Source: a virus. From it: a stretch of DNA of 20,739 nt. Made by a program: the position numbers and the translations under genes. The DNA lies in IMG/VR virus record IMGVR_UViG_3300031997_000081, positions 1 to 20,739 of that record; one strand, written 5' to 3'. The notes under the pieces are model-generated. The model made no database searches, had not been told where the DNA came from, and saw only the letters and a program-made list of their open reading frames with translations. Every line of letters begins with the position of its first letter. Positions within the stretch are counted from its first letter, which is position 1. Shown here piece after piece: positions 1-4,562 of this stretch.

Positions 1-178
1 ATGCGGCTTGTTTGAAGTTGTTGCTTTCTTGGTTTGGATGTTTATCAATCACATCAGAAATAAACTTCTTTCGTAGATCGATTGGTAGTTGGGTGAATTT
101 GGAGAAGTCGTTGGTTGTGTGAGCATTAATGAAATCATCTGCTGTGAATGTTCCATATTTGATTGTATCGAAGATCAT
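1..178 (-). CDS. Unknown phage protein, N-terminal part only (runs off the left edge)
   Basis: An open frame begins with ATG at 178 and continues without a stop to base 1, so at least 59 residues are present and the C-terminus is missing. The start follows GAGGAAAATAT, a good Shine-Dalgarno at normal distance, and sits 9 bases after the stop of the gene at 188-379, so the two are likely co-transcribed. The protein begins MIFDTIKYG and contains TNDFSKFTQLPIDLRKKF. It looks soluble and I do not recognise a family. It lacks the EDTFRR and GWT motifs of the three genes upstream of it. Confidence 0.6.
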   Translation of the reverse strand, partial: MIFDTIKYGTFTADDFINAHTTNDFSKFTQLPIDLRKKFISDVIDKHPNQESNNFKQAA

Positions 179-187
179 ATATTTTCC

Positions 188-379
188 TCAGCAGTTGGGA
201 TTTCGGTCGATGTCGTCCTGTAGTCCATCCACATATTCTTTATATGTCCATCCAAGCCGTCGAAGAAGTTTTATATCTGCGCCCATATTGCTTCTTCTTT
301 TTCGAGCAGCCATGAGTTTACTATAGACTTCATTAAAGTCCAATCTTTTCAATCTTCTAAATGTATCTTCTTGAGTCAT
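188..379 (-). CDS. Small EDTFRR/GWT-motif protein, paralogue 3 of a tandem trio
   Basis: This 63-residue basic protein starts MTQEDTFRRLKR and carries GWTYKEYVDGL near its C-terminus (about residues 43-53). The same two blocks occur in the genes at 521-709 and 693-893, with a variable middle of about 25-30 residues, so the three are tandem paralogues. Function is unknown. The short helical, charged make-up would suit a small partner-binding protein, but that is a guess. The 140-base gap upstream holds a structured RNA element (396-449) that ends about 15 bases before the start codon. No strong Shine-Dalgarno is visible (TTTTTAGAAATTATA precedes ATG), so the element may matter for expression. 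Confidence 0.7.
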   Translation of the reverse strand: MTQEDTFRRLKRLDFNEVYSKLMAARKRRSNMGADIKLLRRLGWTYKEYVDGLQDDIDRNPNC

Positions 380-395
380 TATAATTTCTAAAAAT

Positions 396-449
396 AGCAG
401 TCGCGAATGAAAGAGGGGCTTTTCTTTACAATCGTATCATTCCACTGCC
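396..449 (-). ncRNA. Structured RNA element F, solitary copy of the 2301-2819 array motif
   Basis: Read on the minus strand, GGCAGT (444-449) pairs with ACTGCT (396-401), with one G.U at the outer end. A single G faces GCG as an internal loop, and GAATGA then pairs with TCATTC as a second helix. The 3' side continues ATTTTTAG, a short U tract. A UGCC-GAGA-GGCA hairpin with a GNRA-type loop lies just upstream (478-489). The layout matches the five tandem copies at 2301-2819, including the GCG bulge. It sits between the stop of the gene at 521-709 and the start of the gene at 188-379, so it may be a leader element, a terminator or a processed small RNA. Confidence 0.6.
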
Positions 450-520
450 AGTGTTTTGGTTCTTACGGACTATAGGATGCCTCTCGGCAGACGCCCTTAC
501 ACCACAACTACAAGAAGTGG

Positions 521-709
521 CTACCGGCCGTCACACCTTTTCAATTCTTTCTCAAACTCCTCATAAGTCCATCCATGTTCCTCTAAGCAAGCAACCATTT
601 TTTCATGCATGCTATTTCCTGGGAAACGATGGAACGATTTTTGGCAAGCTTCATAAAATGTGATACGCTTTAGCCTGCGAAATGTATCTTCTTCAGTCGA
701 GGTTTGCAT
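521..709 (-). CDS. Small EDTFRR/GWT-motif protein, paralogue 2
   Basis: This 62-residue protein starts MQTSTEEDTFRRLKR and has HGWTYEEFEKELKR at its C-terminal end. It shares both conserved blocks with its neighbours at 188-379 and 693-893, while the middle (FHRFPGNSMHEKMVACLEE) differs. The start at 709 overlaps the end of the preceding gene by 17 bases. The only other in-frame start options are weaker, and GGGA precedes the chosen ATG. It appears to be in one operon with the DUF1289 gene upstream. Function unknown. Confidence 0.7.
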   Translation of the reverse strand: MQTSTEEDTFRRLKRITFYEACQKSFHRFPGNSMHEKMVACLEEHGWTYEEFEKELKRCDGR

Positions 710-893
710 AAGGTCCCATCCGTTCTCTTGCTTCCATTACGAATTCAAACCATGTCCAACCATGTAATTTCATAAACGGAATTCGTAATGATTGATCACG
801 ACTTATTTCGTCGCGCCACCATTGTCCATGAATCCGCAACATCTCATCAAAGCCCGGTCTTGCTAACCTCCTAAAGGTATCATCCTCGGTCAT
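693..893 (-). CDS. Small EDTFRR/GWT-motif protein, paralogue 1
   Basis: This 66-residue protein starts MTEDDTFRRLARPGFDEM and contains LHGWTWFEFVMEAR near the C-terminus. It is the first of three tandem paralogues in transcription order. Its ATG overlaps the TGA of the DUF1289 gene (ATGA), which implies translational coupling. The conserved aromatic-rich GWT block and the charged N-terminal block suggest one small helical fold kept through duplication, with a rapidly changing centre. No function can be assigned from the sequence. Confidence 0.7.
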   Translation of the reverse strand: MTEDDTFRRLARPGFDEMLRIHGQWWRDEISRDQSLRIPFMKLHGWTWFEFVMEARERMGPYANLD

Positions 894-1066
894 ATTTCAA
901 ACGCCCGTTGTTTTGTATTGGTTATGACTTCTAATTTTTCCTGATTAGTCATTTCCGACCACCGTGCTATTTCTTCAATCGTTCTGAAACATCCAACGCA
1001 ATATCCCAGCCGAATACTCATATGGCAGATATTTATACACGGGCTTGGAATTTCATTCGGAGGCAT
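890..1066 (-). CDS. DUF1289 family protein, Cys-rich
   Basis: The 58-residue product contains PSPCINICHM, then GYCVGCFRTIEEIARW and a final segment SEMTNQEKLEVI. This is the DUF1289 pattern: SPC-x3-C, later C-x2-C-x-R-T-x2-E-I, then W. The four cysteines probably bind a metal or an iron-sulphur cluster; this is inference for the whole family, whose biochemical role is not established. I prefer the ATG at 1066 to an ATG three codons upstream, because it shares its A with the TGA of the previous gene (TGATG), a coupling used throughout the window. Downstream it overlaps the first EDTFRR gene by ATGA. Confidence 0.8.
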   Translation of the reverse strand: MPPNEIPSPCINICHMSIRLGYCVGCFRTIEEIARWSEMTNQEKLEVITNTKQRAFEI

Positions 1067-1275
1067 CAATACCATCCAAGAATGTGAATTGTGGTCGTCC
1101 GTTTGCCATAATCAACAAGCATTCGTTGACGGATAGTTTCCCTGAGTTCAGTCGCATCAAGTGTATTGATATCACCGATGTAGGGAACCTTGACAACGGT
1201 AAACGAACCATCATCGAAGTGTACTTCTGTACGGATCTTACCTTCGCCAAACATCTTCTTGATGAAATCAAACAT
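1066..1275 (-). CDS. Unknown small phage protein
   Basis: This 69-residue protein starts MFDFIKKMFGEGKIRTEV and has a beta-rich centre (DDGSFTVVKVPYIGDI) followed by a likely helix (ATELRETIRQRMLVDYG). I do not recognise it. AGAAAGAAGC provides a ribosome-binding site just before the ATG. It starts 15 bases after the tRNA-Leu 3' end, so it is probably released from the same transcript by tRNA processing. Its stop is coupled to the DUF1289 start by TGATG. Confidence 0.65.
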   Translation of the reverse strand: MFDFIKKMFGEGKIRTEVHFDDGSFTVVKVPYIGDINTLDATELRETIRQRMLVDYGKRTTTIHILGWY

Positions 1276-1289
1276 AGCTTCTTTCTAAG

Positions 1290-1376
1290 TGGTGCGGGCC
1301 CCGGGACTCGAACCCGGATGGATTTCTCCGAGAGATTTTAAGTCTCTTGCGTCTGACCAGATTTCGCCAGGCCCGC
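1290..1376 (-). tRNA. tRNA-Leu (anticodon UAA), CCA encoded
   Basis: On the minus strand a 7-bp acceptor stem forms between GCGGGCC (1370-1376) and GGCCCGC (1294-1300), followed by A and an encoded CCA. The anticodon stem AGAGA/TCTCT encloses loop CTTAAAA, giving anticodon UAA. The variable arm is long with a GGA/TCC stem, as expected for leucine. The T arm CCGGG-TTCGAGT-CCCGG is canonical. UAA reads leucine codons UUA and UUG, which are frequent in AT-rich phage genes. Confidence 0.95.
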
Positions 1377-1412
1377 CTTCTCTGCTAATTCGATAATACG
1401 CTTGGTTTCCAT
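1338..1412 (-). pseudogene. Possible gene remnant running into tRNA-Leu
   Basis: A frame starts with ATG at 1412 and reads METKRIIELAEKAG before crossing the 5' end of tRNA-Leu and stopping inside it after 24 codons. The first 15 residues look like a genuine helical phage protein start; the remainder is tRNA sequence read as protein. It could be a small gene truncated when the tRNA arrived, or chance. There is only a weak ribosome-binding site (GTAAGAT). Confidence 0.25.
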
Positions 1413-1415
1413 ATC

Positions 1416-1589
1416 TTACAAAGTCACATTCGGTAGGCCATGCTCGGCATTGATTTTCTTGCAGAGCTCAATAACCTCACCCTTCGTGCTGTGGCGAGTC
1501 CGAATACCCTCGAACATCATGTAATGCTCACACTCGCATCCTGGATGCTGAATGTAACAATAATATGCCGACGGATATTTTTGAATCAT
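1416..1589 (-). CDS. Small unknown protein, 57 residues, Cys/His-containing
   Basis: ATG at 1589 follows AGGAATAGAG, a good Shine-Dalgarno. The product begins MIQKYPSAYYCYIQ, has HPGCECEHYMMFEG in the middle and ends NAEHGLPNVTL. The cluster C-x-H-P-x-C-x-C-x2-H could bind a metal, but spacing does not match a family I can name. It lies between tRNA-Leu and the SleB-like gene, just downstream of a terminator-like hairpin (1597-1630), and is likely transcribed from further upstream by read-through. Confidence 0.6.
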   Translation of the reverse strand: MIQKYPSAYYCYIQHPGCECEHYMMFEGIRTRHSTKGEVIELCKKINAEHGLPNVTL

Positions 1590-1596
1590 CTCTATT

Positions 1597-1630
1597 CCTA
1601 AAAGATGGTAGGACTTACCAATTGCCTACC
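1597..1630 (-). terminator. Terminator-like hairpin after the SleB-type gene
   Basis: On the minus strand GGTAGG (1625-1630) pairs with CCTACC (1607-1612) around a 12-base loop, followed by ATCTTTTAGG. It lies 30 bases past the stop of the hydrolase gene. The GGTAG stem and the CTTTTAGG tail resemble the outer stem and tail of the structured RNA family at 2301-2819, but the long internal part and the GCG bulge are missing. Confidence 0.5.
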
Positions 1631-1659
1631 ACCTGCGGTTTACTGCCTTCACACGGTCA

Positions 1660-2247
1660 TTACATTTTACGATCATTCTGGGCAACGGTCAAGCTGGCCT
1701 GCTTCTTCTTTTGAGGCTTATAGAATTTGTGCCCGTAGATTACAGCAGTCAATCTAAATTCCTTTGACCATTCTGGATACTCATATCCAAGGGCTTCCAT
1801 CGCCTCGGGCGCAAGATAATGTGTAGCACCCTTGGTCGGATCCGGAACCTTCTTCCTCATTACCGCTTGAGCAACTTCCACAGCCTTGGGCCAAGCTTCA
1901 GCATCAATGATATTTTTATGCTTAGGTTCAATGTACAGACTCAGCGCAGCAGTCTTGAGCGCAGGGTTGTCATTAAAGATGCTGTATTGTTTGGGGGCAA
2001 GAACTACGTCGCAAACCGTGCGGTCTACAGCACGATTCACAGCAGTGTAGGCCACTGCCACCTGGCCAATTTGAGGCTCCCCTCGAGCTTCGCCGTAGAT
2101 CATAGTGGCGAGGCATTTTTCATCCTTTAGATTGTATTCTTCCACAATCGTAGGCTCACCAAAAATGATCTTACCCGTGATAGGTGGTGTCATTGCTGGT
2201 GCTAGTATTGCTGGGGAAATGGCAAGTGATAGGAGTAAACATCTCAT
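1660..2247 (-). CDS. Secreted cell wall hydrolase, SleB/Hydrolase_2 family
   Basis: The 195-residue protein has an N-terminal signal segment (MRCLLLSLAISPAILAPA). A Hydrolase_2 (SleB) domain follows at about residues 43-185, with MIYGEARGE (probable catalytic Glu53), GQVAVAYTAVNR, TVCDVVLAPKQYS and KGATHYLAP. Family members cleave peptidoglycan glycan strands, so this is a candidate phage lysis or wall-remodelling enzyme acting in the periplasm. It lacks the separate peptidoglycan-binding domain of spore SleB. The gene has its own strong promoter (2254-2282), whose -10 box ends 6 bases before the ATG, so the mRNA should be leaderless. A five-copy RNA array lies directly upstream of that promoter. 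Confidence 0.88.
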   Translation of the reverse strand: MRCLLLSLAISPAILAPAMTPPITGKIIFGEPTIVEEYNLKDEKCLATMIYGEARGEPQIGQVAVAYTAVNRAVDRTVCDVVLAPKQYSIFNDNPALKTAALSLYIEPKHKNIIDAEAWPKAVEVAQAVMRKKVPDPTKGATHYLAPEAMEALGYEYPEWSKEFRLTAVIYGHKFYKPQKKKQASLTVAQNDRKM

Positions 2248-2253
2248 AGTCCT

Positions 2254-2282
2254 ATTATGCTACAATAGGATATAGATGTCAA
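2254..2282 (-). promoter_or_regulatory. Sigma-70 promoter giving a leaderless mRNA for the SleB-like gene
   Basis: On the minus strand TTGACA (2277-2282) and CATAAT (2254-2259) are separated by exactly 17 bases. Only six bases (AGGACT) lie between the -10 box and the ATG at 2247, which puts the predicted transcription start on the A of the start codon. AGGA cannot act as a Shine-Dalgarno if transcription starts there. Confidence 0.8.
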
Positions 2283-2300
2283 CAGGATAAAGATAAAAAT

Positions 2301-2358
2301 GGTAGTCGCGAAAGAAGTGTAGTTGCCACAAGGTGACCCGTAATAACCTTCCACTACC
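2301..2358 (-). ncRNA. Structured RNA element A, promoter-proximal copy of a five-copy array
   Basis: Minus strand: GGTAGT (2353-2358) pairs with ACTACC (2301-2306). One G faces GCG, then GAAGG pairs with CTTTC; the G.U in that helix would be A.C on the plus strand. The 3' side runs into ATTTTTATCTTTAT, a U-rich tail that ends just before the SleB promoter. An inner hairpin GTTGCC-ACAA-GGTGAC pairs better as plus-strand RNA, the one feature against a minus-strand product. A short, weak hairpin may precede it (to about 2380). Confidence 0.65.
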
Positions 2359-2380
2359 TGTGTGAATATTTCCCCACCTT

Positions 2381-2466
2381 GATAATCGCGAAGAGTAGAG
2401 CGGCGCATGAACTTAATCAGCAGGGATTCTCTTCCATTACCAGTTATACTCCATACGGAGTATAAC
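2381..2466 (-). ncRNA. Structured RNA element B with a 10-bp upstream hairpin
   Basis: Minus strand: a perfect hairpin GTTATACTCC/GGAGTATAAC (2443-2466, loop GTAT) is followed immediately by GGTAAT (2436-2441), which pairs with ATTATC (2381-2386). The G/GCG internal loop and a 6-bp helix GAAGAG/CTCTTC come next. Compared with elements A and C, one stem pair is A-U instead of G-C and another is G.U, so pairing is kept while sequence changes. This copy has no U tract at its 3' end and runs straight into element A. Confidence 0.7.
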
Positions 2467-2475
2467 CTAAAAGTT

Positions 2476-2580
2476 GGTAGTCGCGAATAGATGGAAGTCT
2501 CAAGTGTAGACCGATATTATATTCCACTACCAGTGTATATTTGAACGCCAGTCCACTACTCTGAATCATCAGACATACAC
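2476..2580 (-). ncRNA. Structured RNA element C
   Basis: Minus strand: an outer hairpin GTGTAT/ATACAC (2533-2538 with 2575-2580) is followed by GGTAGT (2526-2531) paired with ACTACC (2476-2481). The G/GCG internal loop, a GAATA/TATTC helix and an inner GTCT/AGAC hairpin (2497-2511) complete it. The 3' tail is AACTTTTAGG. The hairpin loop itself contains a TCTGA/TCAGA stem. Confidence 0.68.
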
Positions 2581-2593
2581 CTTTCTAAAAGTT

Positions 2594-2700
2594 GGCAATC
2601 ACAGAGCAGTGGCTGGGTTCGGTCCGGCACCTTCCTACCGGGATAACCCGGGACACCTTTCCCTGGACATACTCCCACTGCCTGTACCCGGAGCAGGTAC
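2594..2700 (-). ncRNA. Structured RNA element D, GC-rich variant
   Basis: Minus strand: a GTACC/GGTAC hairpin (2684-2700) precedes GGCAGT (2677-2682), which pairs with ATTGCC (2594-2599) through one G.U. The internal loop is G/GTG rather than G/GCG and the second helix GGAG/CTCT is weaker. The interior is longer and much richer in G+C than in the other copies, with a CCGGG-TTAT-CCCGG hairpin (2638-2651). The tail is AACTTTTAG. The T-A to C-G change in the first stem relative to A, B, C and E is compensatory. Confidence 0.62.
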
Positions 2701-2710
2701 CTTAAAAGTT

Positions 2711-2819
2711 GATAGTCGCGAAATCAGTGATGTCTCGGCCGCGGTATCCAACCCAAACTTAGTACGGGCCTCGCACCTACAACATATAATCTCCACTACC
2801 CGTGCCTGGATGAGGGCAC
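2711..2819 (-). ncRNA. Structured RNA element E, first copy in transcription order
   Basis: Minus strand: a GTGCC/GGCAC hairpin (2802-2819) precedes GGTAGT (2795-2800), paired with ACTATC (2711-2716) through one G.U. After the G/GCG loop, GAGAT pairs with ATTTC, again through one G.U. The tail is AACTTTTAAGG. Both wobble pairs would be A.C mismatches on the plus strand. A weak promoter match lies about 20 bases upstream (2838-2866). Confidence 0.66.
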
Positions 2820-2837
2820 CTTTTTCCTAATGAACAG

Positions 2838-2866
2838 ATTCTGCCGCATACCATCGTGAGATACAA
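2838..2866 (-). promoter_or_regulatory. Weak candidate promoter for the RNA array
   Basis: TTGTAT (2861-2866) and CAGAAT (2838-2843) are 17 bases apart on the minus strand, 3/6 and 4/6 matches to consensus. The predicted start near 2831 would fall just before the first hairpin of element E. No better promoter is visible between the array and the gene at 2913. The remaining bases up to 2912 show nothing else I can support. Confidence 0.3.
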
Positions 2867-2912
2867 CATCTTAGTAGAGCGATCTGGAATAGCCCTGTTC
2901 CTCGGCCAGCGA

Positions 2913-3116
2913 TTAGGAAATCTTTGAATTCGTCATCTTTGCTTTTAATTCCTCCAGATAGATAATACGGCCTTCGTACCATTTAACGTGCCCAGGCTGC
3001 GCGAGCTGACGCTCACCCATCAAAAGACTAACCTTGCAATCATTGATTTCATCACTGAGTGCTCTGAAAATGGTCTCAGCCTCCTCATCCGTAACAATGA
3101 AATTAAAATGAATCAC
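2913..3116 (-). CDS. Unknown small protein, GTG start
   Basis: The 67-residue product starts MIHFNFIVTDEEAETIFRAL, continues with a probable second helix and ends with a helical KWYEGRIIYLEELKAKM segment. The GTG at 3116 overlaps the TGA of the upstream gene (GTGA), which fixes the start. The beta strand plus DEEA-led helix at the N-terminus resembles the motif in the 8552-11061 cluster but sits at the other end of the protein, so I do not place it in that family. Function unknown. It is the last gene before the RNA array. Confidence 0.65.
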   Translation of the reverse strand: MIHFNFIVTDEEAETIFRALSDEINDCKVSLLMGERQLAQPGHVKWYEGRIIYLEELKAKMTNSKIS

Positions 3117-3496
3117 TCTACCGGATCCTTAAAGTGTTTGATGTTATAAACCAGCACACCGGCCATGTTGGAGACTGATTGCAGTATACACGCTTCTTCG
3201 GGCTTGTGTGCTTGGAGATAGATGTAGGCAGTATTCAAGTCACGGTAGATGCTCATCATCTCATTTGACAAATAATTCCATTCCTCCTGCGTGTTACCCT
3301 CGGAAACTTTGCTCCGGATAGCAAATGTACGCTCTCGAATGTCCCCAAAGAAACCGGCCTCTTGAGCTCGCCCTGCATTACTGAGCATCACCATGTATGC
3401 ATAGACACCGGAGCCTACTTCAGTGATCATGCTTTCCATGCCGCGGATGATAGTGAGCTTACCGCGCTTAAATGCCATGTAGTCGTCGTGGTTCAT
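3113..3496 (-). CDS. Unknown helical protein
   Basis: I start this 127-residue protein at the ATG at 3496 (MNHDDYMAFKRGK), which follows the upstream TAA by one base (TAATATG). The longer frame reaching 3553 would overlap the upstream gene and gives an unlikely N-terminus. The sequence is mostly helical, without signal or membrane segments, and includes VYAYMVMLSNAGRAQEAGFF and an acidic LSNEMMSIYRDLNTAYIYL stretch. No family recognised. It is coupled to both neighbours. Confidence 0.65.
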   Translation of the reverse strand: MNHDDYMAFKRGKLTIIRGMESMITEVGSGVYAYMVMLSNAGRAQEAGFFGDIRERTFAIRSKVSEGNTQEEWNYLSNEMMSIYRDLNTAYIYLQAHKPEEACILQSVSNMAGVLVYNIKHFKDPVE

Positions 3497-3497
3497 A

Positions 3498-3743
3498 TTA
3501 GACAATCGAAAATGTAAGTTTCTTCTTCCCCATGAATTGAGCAAGGTGATCATTCACCCTCTCGCAGGCCCATTCGGCCTCCTCAACATCCTTGTAGGCA
3601 CCATTCAATGTGCCTCTCACCCATTCGCTGTAGCGATAGAGAATGCCCTTCCATCCGCCGTTATTGTTGGAATAGCACATATAGGTAATGTGCGTGGGTG
3701 TCTGCCACAGGTCAACTTCTTTGCACTTTAGGTTCATGCTCAT
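3498..3743 (-). CDS. Unknown small protein with aromatic-rich centre
   Basis: The 81-residue product begins MSMNLKCKEVDLWQTP and contains CYSNNNGGWKGILYRYSEWV, followed by a helix EEAEWACERVNDHLAQF. AAGGAACAGTTTT precedes the ATG at 3743. I see no named domain. It leads a three-gene coupled set (3743 to 2913) and is divergent from the plus-strand HNH gene. Confidence 0.62.
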   Translation of the reverse strand: MSMNLKCKEVDLWQTPTHITYMCYSNNNGGWKGILYRYSEWVRGTLNGAYKDVEEAEWACERVNDHLAQFMGKKKLTFSIV

Positions 3744-3811
3744 AAAACTGTTCCTTTCTATTTTGCATCAGCAATGTAAGTAGGCCGATGCTTACTCGAG
3801 ATAAGTATAGC

Positions 3812-4537
3812 ATGTCAGAGAGAAAATGGTCAAATGGTGCAAGCAGAAATAATGGTAAACTCGGCGGGGAAATTATGCGTCAACGACGTATTTCCGAATA
3901 TGAAGCAAATCCTAAAATGTGCAAAGGATGTCAGACTGTTTTAGTTTTCGGTAAGCATCATAATACATTCTGTTCTCAATCGTGTTCTGGCAGGTATTTT
4001 GGGAAAATAAAATCCGATAACACCGTACCGAAACCTCGCACTTATCCTAAAAAGGATAGATCCCTTCGACCACCTTATTCCACTCTATATTCGTGTGTCT
4101 GTAAACACTGTGGATATAGCTGGCAGAATAGATACTCAAAGAAGTATTGTGTAGATCATGAGGATTTATACAGCCATAATGGACGAGCACTATTTTGGTT
4201 TACATTCGGAATATCATCTTATCCAGACCTGTTTGATGGAGAACTTATTAGGCAGCACGGTATGCGTAGTAAAGAAAATCCAAATGGTGTCACAAGAGAT
4301 CACAGAGTAAGTGTAAATGAGGCAATAAGAAACGGATATGATCCGTATTATATTACTCATCCACTAAACTGTGAGCTTATGTTGTTTGATGAAAACAACA
4401 AAAAGAATGTTACCAGCTCGATAACATATGAAGATCTTGTTAGGCAAGTAAAAGAATATGATAGGATGGTAGGCCCTGAAGGAGTCGAACCTTCGCCTGA
4501 CGGTTATGAGCCGACTGCTATTACCACATTAGCTTAG
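3812..4537 (+). CDS. HNH homing endonuclease-like protein with two zinc-finger-like motifs
   Basis: This is a plus-strand gene among minus-strand ones and is AT-rich, as expected of a mobile endonuclease gene. From MSERKWSNG it shows C-x2-C...C-x3-C (MCKGCQ...FCSQSC), then C-x2-C...C-x2-H (CKHCGY...YCVDH). A C-terminal HNH-type block follows, TRDHRVSVNEAIRNGY, with PLNCELM and ENNKKN. An ATG at 3788 is also in frame; I prefer 3812 because the extra eight residues look unlike protein. The last 23 or so codons, VGPEGVEPSPDGYEP and beyond, are tRNA-CAU read in antisense. The true C-terminus is therefore probably near RQVKEYDR, and a native stop seems to be missing. Confidence 0.75.
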   Translation: MSERKWSNGASRNNGKLGGEIMRQRRISEYEANPKMCKGCQTVLVFGKHHNTFCSQSCSGRYFGKIKSDNTVPKPRTYPKKDRSLRPPYSTLYSCVCKHCGYSWQNRYSKKYCVDHEDLYSHNGRALFWFTFGISSYPDLFDGELIRQHGMRSKENPNGVTRDHRVSVNEAIRNGYDPYYITHPLNCELMLFDENNKKNVTSSITYEDLVRQVKEYDRMVGPEGVEPSPDGYEPTAITTLA

Positions 4538-4542
4538 GGCCC
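4467..4542 (-). tRNA. tRNA with CAU anticodon (Met or lysidine-modified Ile2)
   Basis: Minus strand: acceptor GGGCCCT pairs with AGGGCCT (first pair G.U), followed by A and an encoded CCA. The D stem is GCTA/TAGC, anticodon loop CTCATAA gives CAU, and the T arm is GAAGG-TTCGACT-CCTTC. The anticodon stem has one U.U. Pairs 4-69, 5-68 and 6-67 are all C-G, a feature associated with tRNA-Ile2 recognition by TilS, so AUA-reading isoleucine is as likely as elongator methionine. An 8-bp stem outside the acceptor (4460-4467 with 4546-4553) extends the helix. Confidence 0.92.
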
Positions 4543-4562
4543 ACTATCCTATCACACTCTCT

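Noticed and set aside
1045-1341. Plus-strand frame over tRNA-Leu and the gene at 1066-1275
   Set aside because: Its C-terminal GPGTRTRMDF is a tRNA gene read backwards, a common false gene; the coupled minus-strand genes explain the region.
2601-2640. A T-loop-like segment (GGGTTCGGTCC) in element D suggesting a degenerate tRNA
   Set aside because: It lies on the plus strand, the stem does not pair in the normal T-arm register, and no acceptor, D or anticodon arm can be built around it.
2301-2819. Possible CRISPR array or CRISPR-repeat-like anti-CRISPR RNAs
   Set aside because: The repeated block is short and variable, unit lengths range from 80 to 118 bases, and the conserved parts are two arms of one stem rather than a uniform direct repeat. 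I see no resemblance to type I repeats I know.
2609-2830. A 73-codon plus-strand frame across RNA elements D and E
   Set aside because: Its content is explained by repeated RNA structures, it lacks a ribosome-binding site and the predicted peptide is Pro/Gly/Ser-rich without protein-like pattern.
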